64,000 bases of DNA, from contig JXTC01000271.1 in NCBI GenBank assembly GCA_002914845.1, positions 77,351 to 141,350 of the forward strand, in the 5' to 3' direction. The DNA is from Trema orientale. Its lineage: Eukaryota > Streptophyta > Magnoliopsida > Rosales > Cannabaceae. Below the pieces are notes generated by a model, which saw only the letters and a program-made list of their open reading frames with translations, had not been told where the DNA came from and did not search any database. Made by a program: the position numbers and the translations under genes. Below, in pieces: positions 1 to 12,500 of this stretch (position 1 is its first letter; each line of letters begins with the position of its first letter).

Positions 1-193
1 AATTAATTTTGGTTCGTACTTGTGAAAACTTTATTTGATTGGGCATTGTGATTGTTTTCTATGCACATTTAGTCTTGTATTGTAGGATAATTGAGTTGAA
101 ACAATATGTCGCCAAAGTGACCTTATTTGTGTAGGCTTGTTTATTCTAGAATATAAAGATGTTGTGAGTTTATTATTCATGCGGATAGTCACT

Positions 194-388
194 GGCCCAA
201 AGGAAGGTGATTGTTTGGCCGAATAACAAACACACTTGCGATGGTAAACATGTGATAGTTGTCAAGCTTCTATGTGAATAATGGATCGGCCCAAAGGAAG
301 ATTCATTGTTTGACGGAATTTACTATCAATGTTTGATTGTTGCACTCAAGAGTACCACTTACAAGTTAATAAATCGGCCCAAAGGAAG
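194..388 (+). repeat. Three 13-bp repeats in retrotransposon leader
   Basis: The 13-mer GGCCCAAAGGAAG occurs exactly at 194-206, 288-300 and 376-388, spaced 94 and 88 bp. A shorter relic (GGCCCACC) lies at 426. The first two copies also share downstream bases (ATTGTTTG). All lie in the leader upstream of gag. The function is unknown; leader RNAs of LTR elements can carry packaging or dimerisation signals, but that is only an inference. Confidence 0.7.
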
Positions 389-540
389 ACTTATTAGTGT
401 TGTACTAGGTATCTTGTGATAAAATGGCCCACCTTTATATGTTATGTCATGTTTTTGCATATACTATTAATTTGTATGCTTATATGTGACCTCTTAATTG
501 TGAGCACGTTATTTATGATTTTGTCTTTGTTCTCTGTTCA

Positions 541-1304
541 GTTTCTACTTCAAATATTTCTACCAACTTAAGTACCATTCCTGTGCTTAACAGCACAAAC
601 TTCAAGCCATGGAAAGAGAATGTCATGATTGTGCTAGGTTGTATGGATCTTAACCTAGCATTAAGGAAAACCCTCCCGCTCCACTTTCTGCTGAGAGTAC
701 TACTGAGCAGAAAGCATTAAGTGAAAAGTAGGAATAGTCTAACCGTATGTGTATCATGATAATGAAGCGCTCTATTCCAGAAATTATGAGGGGCTCTTTG
801 CCAAAAGAGGAAAATGCTAAAGCTTTCATTGCTGCTCTTGAGAAATTATATCTCAAGAATGAAAAGACCGAGATGATCAATACATTGTCAAGGATCATCT
901 CAATGAAGTATAGCGGCAAAGGAAACATAAGGGAGTACATCATACAGATGTCTCATTTAGCAGCAAGGCTTAAAGAACTCAAGTTAGAAATGTCAGATGA
1001 CATGCTTGTGGCTTTGGTCCTAATCTCTCTTCCTACACAATATGGGAACATTAAGATTATATACAATGCCCAAAAGGAGAAATAAGATCTTAATGAGCTC
1101 ATTTCTATTTGTGTGCAAGAGCAAGAGAAATTCAATGCTGAAAAGCCAGAAGGTGCTAACTTGACCACAACCTCTAAGGCAAATAAGAGGAATATGAACA
1201 AGAGTAAGGAAGCTGCAGGTGCACCACATTCTAAGGTGCAAAAGAAACAAGATGAGCAAGCTTGTTTCTTTTGCAGTAAGGTAGGGCACGTGAAGAAGGA
1301 ATGT
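541..1304 (+). pseudogene. copia gag with zinc knuckle, broken
   Basis: The reading frame at 592-660 gives NFKPWKENVMIVLGCMDL, typical of plant copia gag (UBN2 type). A frameshift and stops follow near 665-735. Gag-like sequence resumes at 747-1085 (REYIIQMSHLAARLKELK), breaks again at a stop (1083-1085), and continues in the frame of 1113-2117. A CX2CX4HX4C knuckle (CFFCSKVGHVKKEC) is intact at 1263-1304. No plausible initiator ATG is seen at the expected start near 541. Such gag proteins form the virus-like particle that packages element RNA; this copy cannot make one. Confidence 0.85.
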
Positions 1305-1379
1305 GCTAAGTACAAAGCTTGGCGTATTAAGAAGAGTAAGCTTCTCGTTTATGTTTGTTCTAAGGTTAATTTAACTTTT

Positions 1380-2953
1380 GTACCTAAGGACACGTGGTGG
1401 GTAAATTCTAGTGCTACTACTCATGTAAGTGTTTCTATGCAGGGTTGCCTGTGGAGTCAGAAGCCAAATGATGCTGAAAGATTCATCTATGTGGGCGACG
1501 GTCAAACAGCTTCAGTGGAAGCCATTGGGCACTTTAGATTATTTTTGAATTCTGGGAAATATTTGAATTTATATGAGACTTTTGTGGTACAGTCTTTAAG
1601 ACAGAATTTGGTTTCTATTTCTGTATTGGACAAATATAAATTTACTTGTTCTTTCGGAAATAATTTATTCAGTCTTATGCGTGATTCAATTGTTGTTGGT
1701 ACCAGTTTTCTTAATAACAATCTTTATATAATAAATACCCAACTCTCCGTTAATGAAACTTTGCATGTTAATTCAAGAGGTACAAAACGAAAATTAACTA
1801 ATGAGGACTCATCGATGTTATGGCACAGACATTTAGGATACATTTCTAAACAACGAATTGAACGTCTTATATCTGATAAGATCCTTGGTCCCCTTGATTT
1901 GACAAACTTTAAAATCTGTATTGAGTATATAAAGGGAAAACAGACAAACATTAGGAAGTTTGGTGCCAATAGGAGCTCTAGCGTCTTAGAACTGATACAT
2001 ACGGACATCTGTGGTCCATTCTCTACGGCTTCTTGGAATGGACAACAGTACTTTATTATGTTCATAGACGATTATTCTCGCTATGGGTACATATACTTAA
2101 TTCATGAGAAGTCATAATCACTAGACATATTTAAAGCTCATAAAGCTGAAGTTGAAAATTAGCTTGATAAGAAAATTAAGGCTGTCAAATCTGATCGTGG
2201 TGGTGAATACTATGGTCGATATGACAGATCAGGTGAACAACGTCCAGGGCCCTTTGCTAAGTATTTAGAAGAGTGTGACATCGTCCTGCAATACGCTATG
2301 CCTAGGAAACCTAGCATGAATGGTATTGCTAAATGACATAATAGAACACTAAAGGATATGGTAAGGAGTATGATTAGTCATTCTACCTTACCAGAATCAC
2401 TATAGGGAAACGCACTCAAAACTGCAGCATATATCCTTAATCGAGTACCAAGTAAAGCAGTAGCTAAAACCCCTTATGAACTTTGGACTGGACGTAAGCC
2501 TAGTATTAATCATTTATATATTTAGGGATGTCTAGCTGAGGCAAGGCCTTACAAGCCAAATGAAAAGAAACTAGACTCAAGAACAATAAGCTGCTACTTT
2601 ATTTGATATTCTGAAAGGTCAAGGGGTTATAAATTTTATGACCCCACTGCAAGGTCCTTCTTCAAGACGGAAAATGCAAAATTTCTTGAGGATATTGAGT
2701 TTGGAGGGGAAGATAAAGTTAGAGACATTGTCTTTGAAGAGGAATTCGTTCCTCTTCCTTCAGTAGCTATTGAAAATGATCAGGCTTTTATACCTGACTT
2801 TATTCAAGATACAATTCCGGTACAAGACAATGATCAAGTCCTTCCCGCTCCAAATGAGGGTAATACTCCTGAAGAGTAAACTCAACAACCTCAAGAGCAA
2901 GTGTCTTTAAGGAGGTCCACTAGAGAAAGGAGAAGTGCAATTTCAGATGATTA
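1380..2953 (+). pseudogene. copia protease-integrase region, broken
   Basis: The protease site reads WWVNSSATTH at about 1395-1424. The catalytic Asp of the usual D-[ST]-G-A motif is Asn (codon 1404-1406) and the Gly is Ser, so the protease is dead even before the stops. The integrase N-terminal part has LWHRHLG followed by core motifs HTDICGP and FIDDYSRYGY. After a stop at 2115-2117, integrase sequence continues (SDRGGEYYGR, KTPYELWTGRKPS), interrupted by stops around 2160, 2335, 2403 and 2524. The far end overlaps an assembly gap at 2954. Confidence 0.85.
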
Positions 2954-3042
2954 NCTCCTGAAGAGTAAACTCAACAACCTCAAGAGCAAGTGCCTTTAAG
3001 GAGGTCCACTAGAGAAAGGAGAAGTGCAATTTCAGATGATTA
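2866..3042. other. Assembly gap (N at 2954) flanked by an 88-bp direct repeat
   Basis: Bases 2866-2953 and 2955-3042 are the same 88 bp with one visible difference (GTGTCTTT against GTGCCTTT), separated by a single N. The repeat ends exactly at the N on both sides. This is what overlapping contig ends look like when joined without merging, possibly from two haplotypes. Confidence 0.85.
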
Positions 3043-4670
3043 CATCGTCTATCTCCAGGAATACGAGTTTGACATCGGGGCAGTAGAAGATGATCCAATC
3101 AACTTCATACAAGTCAAACAAAGTTCTAATTCTCAAAAGTGGATCGATGACATGAGTGAGGAGACGAAGTCTATGAAAGACAATGACGTTTGGGATCTTG
3201 TCAAGTTCCCTGTAGGTGCGAAACCCATTGGTTGCAAATAGATATTTAAAACCAAAAGGGATTGAAAAGGTAATGTTGAGAGATATAAGGTACGTCTTGT
3301 TGCAAAAGGCTACACTCAAAAGGAAGTCATTGATTTTAAAGAAACCTTCTCACCGGTAGTATCGAAGGATTCTCTTAGAATCATTATGGCACTTGTGGCT
3401 CATTTTGATCTTGAGTTACACCAGATGGACGTTAAAACTGCGTTTCTTAATGGCAACATTGAAGAGACAATTTACATGGTGCAACCAGAAAACTTTGTAT
3501 CTGGAGACCCAAAGTCTATGGTTTGCAAACTTGAGAAGTCCATCTATGGTCTCAAGCAAGCTTCCGATCAATGGTATCACAAATTTCATGGAGTGATTAT
3601 CTCATTTGGTTTCGAGGTAAATCCAGTTGAAGATTGTGTATATCATAAGTTCAGTGAGAGTAAATTTATCTTCCTGGTGCTGTATATTGATGACATACTA
3701 CTGGTAAGCAATAATATAGGCTTATTACACGACACCAAGAAATTTCTTACGAAGAATTTCGAAATGAAAGATCTTAGAGTTGCTTCTTTTGTATTAGGTA
3801 TACAGATACATCGAGATCGCTCTCAAGGTATCCTTGGATTATCACAAAAGAGCTATATCGAGAGAGTGCTCAATAGGTTTAGTATGGATAAGTGTACACC
3901 AACGGACACTCCGGTGTCTAAGAGAGATAAATTTAGCCTCAATCAAAGTCCCAAGAATGATATCGATAAAGAAGCCATGCAACAGTTTCCTTATACTTCG
4001 GCTGTAGGGAGTCTGATGTATGCTCAAGTATGTACGCATCCGGATCTTGCGTTCGTAGTTGACATGTTGGGCAGATATATGAGTAACACTGGAGTGGATC
4101 ATTGGAAGGCAGCAAAGAGAGTTATAAGGTACTTACACAGAACAAAGGAATACATACTCACTTATCAGAGATCGGACATTTTGGAGATCATTGGGTACTC
4201 CGACTCTGATTTTGCGGGACGTCTAGATAGTAAGAGATCCACATCAGGCTATGTTTTTCTTTTAGCTGGAGGAGCTATTTCCTGGAAGAATGCTAAGCAG
4301 ACACTCGTAGCTACTTCTACTATGGAGGCAGAATTCATAGCTTGTTATGAGGCATCTAATCATGGAATATAGCTACGAAATTTTGTCACCGGGCTGCTTG
4401 TAGTAAATGGCATTGAAAGGCCATTGAAACTTTACTGTGACAATAATTCAGCGGTACTATATTCCAACAGCAATAGGAGCTCTTCGAAGTCGAGGCACAT
4501 AGACATCAAGTTTCTAGCTGTAAAAGAGTCAGAGTAAATTAGTGTCAATAGAGCATATTGGTACAAACTCCATGACTTTGGATCCGCTCACCAAGGGTAT
4601 TTCACCCACAGTGTTTCACGGGCATACTACCCATATGGGTGTTGTTTTATTAGATGATGTGCAGCTTTAG
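2955..4670 (+). pseudogene. copia reverse transcriptase and RNase H, broken
   Basis: RVT_2-type reverse transcriptase runs from about 3120. The largest open stretch is 3386-4372 with LHQMDVKTAFLNG, SIYGLKQA and the catalytic YIDDILL (YIDD codons 3683-3694). RNase H follows (GYSDSDFAG, STMEAEFIA). A stop interrupts at 4370-4372 and another at about 4537. A single-base shift near 4550 then leads into the family's usual C-terminal IGTNSMT..DPLTKG-like end, with a stop about 4668. The polymerase core is the best-preserved part of the element. Confidence 0.88.
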
Positions 4671-5172
4671 TGGGAGTTTGTAGTTCAGCTTGTGTGCTTA
4701 TTAATTACACTTATTTTATTTAATTTACTGCAGTATTTGGTTGATAGATTTTATGTAAACTTTAAATTATATATATGATGATGTTTTTTTTTTCTTCATA
4801 TTCTTTTCTTTCTTATTGTGGTTTAACATAAAGCTTGCGGTAATGCATTAAAATAGAAAGACTAAAGTCGATCTCAATAAAGTTTCGGGTAGACCAGTTG
4901 GAAATAGACACGGTAAATCACATTGCGTGTAACTTTCATGCCACATTCCATACTCGATCTGTGTCATTCGGGTGTATTAGTACAGTGATCATTGAGGGTT
5001 CTAGTTGCCATCCAAATAAGTGCAACGACGAGCACTTTAGTTTCGTGCTGATATGTCTGATGGATAGGATTACAACTTCGGGGATATTCAGGAATAATTT
5101 GGCATATTCATGGCCATACTTCAGTTTTGCAATACCATAGTAGTTGGTTCATATGTGACCCAAGTGGGAGAT

Positions 5173-5658
5173 TGTTAGGAAATTGTATTTCCTATACTGG
5201 GCTACATATATTAACAATTGTATTAGGTCAAATTATTCTTAAGTAGACCCAATAAGTGATTCAATTAGGCTGGGTCAGGATATCTAACTGGATATGGATA
5301 CCAATGCGAATACCCTGTTAGTCACCCAGTTGGGTGTGATGGATACCCAACAGGGAACTATTTAAAGATAATATTAGGGTTATGGTCCCCACCACCTTTT
5401 TACGTACGCTCAATCTCTCTGTGGCCTGCCATCAGTTACAGAGAGTTCCATCTGAGTGTTTTAGGGATTAGGTTGTGTAGAAGACCAAACCCTCTAGCAA
5501 TTACAGTCAGTTTCTTACGCTTCCGCCTTCGGTTCATCGTCCAGACTACGGTATTGATCATGAACTCAGGTATACTAAATAAATCCCTGCCTATCAGTTT
5601 TACATGAATGATCTAGAGTTTGTGTTTGGTGTTTGCAATCCCATATTCATCTCCAACA
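5173..5658 (+). repeat. 3' LTR of copia element 1
   Basis: It begins TGTTAGGA immediately after the polypurine tract and ends TCTCCAACA, giving TG...CA ends and a 486-bp LTR. A TATA-like CTATTTAAAG lies near 5358. The partner LTR is outside the window, so neither age nor target duplication can be judged. Confidence 0.85.
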
Positions 5659-8600
5659 ATCCTCACTCCTCACAACCAAAAAGGTCAAAGACCCAATGAT
5701 GACGCGAACAGAAACACAACAAAATTGCATTTGCACTATATTTTTCCCTTCAGATTGTAAGGAGTTAGGTTCCGAGGTTCTGTCAATTAATTGCTTGCGT
5801 GAATAAGAGGCACTTTATTTTTGGTTTATTATCTGTCCAAATTATGAAGAAGAAAAAAGCAGCATTGGTTAATGAAATGAAGCGAGAATATATGCACTGG
5901 ACCACTTTACGAAAGTTGAATAGTTTCCTCTCAAAGACCTTACGAAATTTGTTAATATATGTGGACCATTTTTCTTTTAATCTAGTACCGCACATTTAAC
6001 TTTTATATCAAGTGTTGTGGTTGAAGTTAATTCGAGTTGTGTTATTCCCATCAGGAATTGGATAGTTGTAATTATGGGAGAATTTCGGTACTATTAGCTA
6101 GAATAGTTGGCTAATACTAGGAACTGTAATGAAATATTTAAATGCAGGAATTTGTATTAAAAAAAAAAGTTACAGTATTCTTATTGCTTTTAAAATTAGT
6201 CTATTTTGAAACTCTCTAGATAACCCTTGTATTCTGTCAACTTTGGGATGCTCATTTTCAAGACAGTGAAAATTGAGAGTATGTAATAGTGGGCTTCTGT
6301 TTTTTTTTTAATTTGCCAAAACAGAAAGGTTAATGGTGAGCTCTTGGAGTTTTCTGGAGTGTGGAAAAAGAGGGTGCACATATTGGTTTCTTCCTTTATG
6401 AAAGGTCGGGCATTATCAATTTTGACTATCTTTAAAACGTGTAAAGAAAAAATAGATAAATTATAAATCATTTATAAAATTAGAACTTTTATTTAATGAA
6501 AATTCAGAATTTAAATATTACCCCTAACTCGATTCTGGTCAAATATTTTCGACATAGTTGAAAAATATAAAAGTTACGATAAAGTTGAAAAAGACAAAAG
6601 TAAAGGAGGCAATGACAAAAAGGCAGATGACCATATTCGACCAGGGCTAAACTTTTTTGACTACAGTCGAAAATTTTCGATAAGGGTCAAAAGTTTTTGA
6701 CTTTTAGTTGAAAGTGGTTGGAAAAGTAGGGAGAGGCGGACAAAAAAGTTTGGAGACACCACAAGAATCATAATCAAGACCGGTAATGGTGGCGTAAGGT
6801 GTTGCAGGTCACGGGCAAAAGCAGTTTGATATTTATTGGAGAATAATCTATTTTAAAGTCTAATATAACAATGAGGATTAGTTTTGAAAATATTTAATGA
6901 TGAGTCCGGCCTTTTTTCGTTACAAGGGGCTTAGTAAACCCCTAAATGTAATTACCCCCTGAAAAGCTTGCAAAAACGTAAACTCTAATAAGGTCAAAAC
7001 AATGTAAATTTGAGTTGGAATTTCAATTAATTTTCATTGGATTTATTTGCTAAAATTATGAAAAGTATTATCTGAGAATATAATTGAGAAAAGCTTGAAA
7101 TGTACGGGTGATTTTGTTGCAATAGCTGGATAAAAATTAGCCCAATTATAATCTAAAATGTGGCTAACTTTCTCAAACCTCTTTATTTCTATCTCTTCTT
7201 CTCTGATCTTTGTTCCTCTCCTTTTACCTCACTATTTGCCATTTTAGACAACCACTATCGGACCTTTAAACCGCTCGCCTAACTGCTTTTTCATCGCCAT
7301 CTGAAGTACAAAACCTGAAGACACTACCCTTTGTGACATTGTTACAGAGGAAATAAGAAGGTATGAAGGATTCTGCCTTCACTGACTTTCTTTGTTCCTC
7401 CTGCCATGCTCATCACTATTGGGCCCTATGAGTACTGCATTTGGTCTTTCTAGGCCATGACTATTAGTTCTTGACCCATTCTATTGACCAACTCGCTGGC
7501 CTTTGGTTGTGATGGACAGAATGAGAAACGAATGAGATATTTTAAACTCCAGTCATCCCTTCAAGCAACGGGTGGTATACATTAACATCTTGACAAAATG
7601 CTTCAAATAGATGTATAGCACACTTAATTGAAGTCGTTGTTCGCCAAGTGGCTTGAATTTTGTCTTGTAAAGAATGCTAGGGGCCTTTTTTCGTTCCGGA
7701 GATGGTATAGGTAAACTAAATACGCCTAAAAGCTTATTTCGACGATCTAGAAGCAATGTTAAGGTCAATTTTAATGACTCATGCCTCATTGGAAATTCGA
7801 ATTTTGGTGGTTAACAAAATGATCAATTGAGCATCCAATCAAGCAAAGGGAGTGTCCCGAATGCCCGATTATTTGGCTAAGCTATCCAGATGAGGTAGAA
7901 GTTTAATTATATGATTTTAGACTAGTTTTGATTGAAAGTTTACAATATTTTCAAACTTCAATAAAATGACAAATATATTATTTTGAATTGATTTCATTAC
8001 TATTTCAGTGGACTGAGACATATTAGAACATCGTGTTATGCTCTGAGACTGTTTGAATATTTGTTTTACAAAAGTTTGAATTTTGGATTTGTTCACATTA
8101 TAGACGTTATACTACCTTATTTCTTAGAATATTAATTGATTTTGAATAAAAATTAGGACATATTGTGCGTCTCATAAGATCACATATGAGCACCATATTA
8201 GCATCATGAGTATTTTAGTTGGTGGTATTTTCCCCTACTGTTGATCCAAAGTTCATAAACTCGTGCGAGGTTTTTGTATAGCCCCACACACATACACATA
8301 TATATAGATGATTGCTAGTTTTGGAATATATTAAATATATAATTCGTAAACTAGTTTTAGAATAACTAATCATGCAAATGTTCAGAGCAAAATAAAAAAA
8401 AAAATGCATGTGATCAGAACTCAAAAAGGATTTAAAAAATATAATTAGATTCCTACTGGTATTATATTCTCACACTCCTCTTTCCCTTCTCAAGTAGTGT
8501 TCAGCGTGACCTCAATGAGTATTAGACAAACTAAGAGACTATCATATCAATATTATCATTTCTAGGTAGTGCTTGGACATCGTGGTGTTGTTTCCATTTT

Positions 8601-8684
8601 GGATTTGCAAAACTTATTAAGTATTAAACAATATCATTACTTAATCATATTTACGTATACTTATATGCCATACTAGCAATCACC
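5659..8684. other. Intergenic, no gene recognised
   Basis: AT-rich DNA between two copia elements. Only short chance reading frames are seen. A perfect 14-bp palindrome TCGAAAATTTTCGA sits at 6667-6680 in a stretch (6520-6720) with repeated GTCGAAAA/GTCAAAA words. Nothing here can be assigned a function. Confidence 0.6.
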
Positions 8685-9163
8685 TGTTGGAAATAAGATA
8701 AGCTTTATTAATCACTTAAATATTATTACAAGAGAAAATTCCTAATTTCACTTTTCAAGCTCACTCACTCACTAGAAACTATGCTTTTTTTCTTCCTCAC
8801 TTCACTTTTAGAAGTTTTGCTTCTTATTTGATGCTTAGAACTCAAATGGGGAAGGGTATTTATAGTTAGTACAAACCATTCTCAACCATACAAAGTGATC
8901 TAGTTAAACAAATATAAAAATTACAAAAACCATATACTTAACCTAATACAAATCACATGATTCATAAGTAGAACTTTCTAAAACTTAGGTTATTTTTCTA
9001 ATTGGACTTATTTTTTATGGGTTTTGATGAACTTGGGTCAATGGGCACTTCAAATAGTTAGACTCTGTGTTGATGGACTTGGATCGAGTTTTTGGCAAAA
9101 CTTCAGTTGATGATCTTGTACTTTGATTTTGAAGTTGAGCCTAAAATCAGTTTATTTTCAACA
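8685..9163 (-). repeat. 3' LTR of copia element 2
   Basis: On the + strand it begins TGTTGGAAATAAG and ends TTTTCAACA, and the adjacent CCCTCCTT is the complement of the polypurine tract, which fixes the orientation. On the minus strand it keeps a TATA box (CTATAAATACCC, plus positions about 8854-8865) that the 5' LTR has lost. Confidence 0.88.
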
Positions 9164-9545
9164 CCCTCCTTAAACTTGTTTTATAATACCAAGCAAGTTT
9201 CTTAACCTTGCGAAGTCTTCAAACTCGATTGGCTTAGTGAAAATGTCAGCAATTTGATTATGAGACATGACATACTCTAATCATATATACTTCGTTGCTT
9301 ATAACACATTCTCTTATATAATGATAGCAGGTATCGATATGCTTGCTTCGGTTATCAAAAATTAGATTTTAGCCAAAGCTATTGGTGAAATTTTGTCGAT
9401 GCAAATCTCTGTTGACTTCTTTTGAGGCATACTTAATTTTTTTCAACAAGTTTCTTAAGCAGATTACATGACTAATACACGATGTAGTAGCTATGCACTC
9501 AGCTTCACATGTTGAAAGGGTGACAATCGGTTGTTTCTTGGATAC

Positions 9546-12500
9546 TCAAGTGGTTTCTCTTATAAAAAACACAAAACCAATTGTGCTTTTTCGATCATCG
9601 GTATCTCTGACCCAATTACTATCACTGTATCCAATAAGCTTGTAATCATTGGAAACTAAATAGAACAAGCCAAGATTGATTGTACCTTTTAAGTAATGAA
9701 GAATTCTCTTTGTGGCCTTGAAGTGCGTGATTATTAGAGTTTCTATGTAATGACTCACTAGTCTAGTTGCATAGAGAATGTTGGATCTTGTACAGATCAA
9801 ATACTGTAGGCATCCAACAAGGCTCTTGAAGAGTGTTGGATCCACCTTTTCTGCTTTATCATCTTTGAATAATTTTATTCCCTACTTCACTAGTGTGCTA
9901 ATTAGCTTGCAACCATCCATGTCGAACTTTTTCAGAATATCCTTCGTATAGTTTTCTTAGGAGATAAAGATGCTTTATTCTTTTTACTTAACTTCTATGC
10001 TGAGGTAGTACACCACAAATCTGATGTCTGTCATTTCAAACTTATGTATCATCACACTCTTGAATTCGTTGAACATTATTGGATTACTTCCAGTGAATAT
10101 AAGATCATCCATATATAAGCATACAACCAGAATGTCTCTATTTTTTGTTTTAACATGAGAGCATGTTCAAAAGGGCATTTAGTGAAGCCATTCTCTTAGA
10201 AATACTTGTCAATTCAGCTGTTCCACGCCTTTGGTGCTTGCTTTAGCCCATAGAGAGCCTTCTTCAACTTCAACATCTTGTCTTCATGCCCTTTCACCTC
10301 ATAACTCAATGGTTGTTTGATGTAGACTTTTTCTTCAAGAACTTCATTCAGAATTGCAGACTTTATATCCATCTGATAGATCTTCCATATGTTCTGAGCA
10401 GCAAGAGAAATGATTAATCTTATAGTTCAAACCGTGCAACAGGAGAAAATACCTCGTCATAGTCAATTCTAGCTCTTTAACTATAGCTTTTTGCTATAAG
10501 TTTTACTTTGTATCTTTCTACCTCATTATTTGCATTCTTCTTCACCTTATACACCTATTTTATACTAATAGCTTTATGATCTTAGGGAAGAGCGGATAAT
10601 TCTTAAGTGTCATTATTCTCTATGGCCTTGGCTTCTTCATCCATTGCTTTTCTCTCTTTCTCATCCTATACAGCTACTTAAAAGTTCATTAGCTCACAAT
10701 CTATAAAAAGGCAAAATAAAGCAAGGTTTTCAAGTCTATCGGCTACCTTATACAGATCTTGGAGACTTCTTGTATATTCTTCATGTCTTTTAGTTAAGAA
10801 TGATGGCAGTGAATTTCCATCAACAGTTGACGAAGGTGAAGTAGGTGGCATAGTGAGCTCTTCTCTTGATTGCTCCATTATTGCTTATTCATCATCTTCG
10901 AAGTCTAGAACAAAGTTGTAATCTTTGTCATGTGATCCCCAATCACATTCTCCTTCTTTATCAAATACTATATCTCAGCTGATGATTACTTTTCTATTGT
11001 CAAGATTGTACAACTTATCACCTTTGGAATTTGTGTCATAGCCGATGAAAATGTATTTCTTACTTTTATCATCAAGCTTGGTTTTATGTTCATCTGGCAC
11101 ATGTACATGAGCTATGCTTCTAAAGACTCTTAAGTCGGAGATTCTAGTCTTTTGTCCACTCCATGCTTCTTGTGGTGTCTTTCTCCCACACACTTCTTGT
11201 AGGAGATTGATTAGACAAATAGACCATACATACAACAGCTTCAGTCTAGAACTCCTTGGGCAATCTTTTACTTTTTCGCTTGCTTTGAGCCATATTGAGG
11301 ACGGTCCGGTTCTTCCTTTCTGCCATACAATTCTATTAAGGGGATCTCGGAAAAATTAAGGGCTGTCGAATTCTATTTGCTTTGCAACATTCTTGGAACT
11401 CTTTAGAAGTGAATTCTTCTCATCTATTAGATCCCATGGCTTTTATTCTAAGATCGCTTTCTTTCTCTACCGCAACCTTGAACTTCTTGAAAGCCTCAAA
11501 AACTTCTGATTTATTTTTCAAGAAATAAACTCAAGTCTTTCTTGAGAAATCGTCAATAAAGAGCAAGAGTAGTTTTTTTAACCAAAAGAACTTGGCTTGA
11601 TCAGACCACAAACATCAGTATATATGAGTTCAAGCGACTTTTGAGCTCTTGAATTTGACTCATTTGGAGAGGATCCTTTACAAAGCTAATTGGGGTGATT
11701 GATGCTTGGCAAACCTCTCACCATCTCTTTCTTGGATTGTAGCTCTAGTCCTCCAAAGTTGAGATGCCCAAATCTTATATGCTATAGCTATGATGAATCT
11801 TTATAATATGCTTTGAGACATTTTACTACATCATTTTGAATGTTCAAAAAGAACATTCTATTCCTTGACATAGGCACATTGGAATTAAAGTTCATGTTGT
11901 TATCTCTTATAGAAAGACTGTAATCTTTCAAGTGAATATCATAGTCTTTCTCTAAGAGCTAACTCAAAATATTTGTTTTCAAGGTGGTATACAATAAATA
12001 TTTAAAATGAATTGATGTCCCCTATTTTTCAAGTAGGTAAGAATTTTACTTCTTCCTTTTATCACTATTTTAGAATCATCACCGAAAGAAACATTCCCAC
12101 TTATTGATTCATCAAGCTCGATGAATATTGATTAACACCCGCACATATGATTACTAGTACCGGTGTCAAGATACCATATATTGTCTTGACCTTCATTGTT
12201 GTCATTAAATGCTAGTGGCACGGTGTCATTCTCTTCTCTCTTTTCTTCAACATAATTGACTTTCTCTTCAATTTTGTTATTAGGTACTCTACATTCTCTA
12301 GCATAATGACTAAACTTTTGATAATTGTAACATTCAACATAAGATTTCTCATGCCTCGAGTTCGATCGACCTCTACCATGACCTCTTATAGAGCTCTCTC
12401 TTCTTTTGAAATTGTTGTTATGATAATTGTTGTTCTTGTTGGAATTCCAACATCATCTACAACTATGACTTATACCACATCCTTGTCCTTTACTACGACC

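Larger units (their letters stand above)
1..5658 (+). mobile_element. Ty1/copia LTR retrotransposon, 5' end outside window, decayed
   Basis: Domain order on the + strand is gag, CCHC zinc knuckle, protease, integrase, reverse transcriptase, RNase H. Integrase before RT defines the copia superfamily. A purine-rich tract (AAGTGGGAGATT) directly precedes the 3' LTR that starts TGTTAGGA at 5173. The 5' LTR and primer binding site are not in the window, so the element starts before base 1 and the first 540 bases are its untranslated leader. The coding part has many in-frame stops and several frameshifts, so the copy cannot be autonomous. Confidence 0.95.

Noticed and set aside
1..540. 5' LTR of copia element 1
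   Set aside because: No TG/CA borders, no primer binding site and no similarity by eye to the 3' LTR at 5173-5658; this is leader sequence.
5799..5999. 66-residue + strand frame and its antisense partner
   Set aside because: No domain, no supporting context, typical of chance frames of this length.
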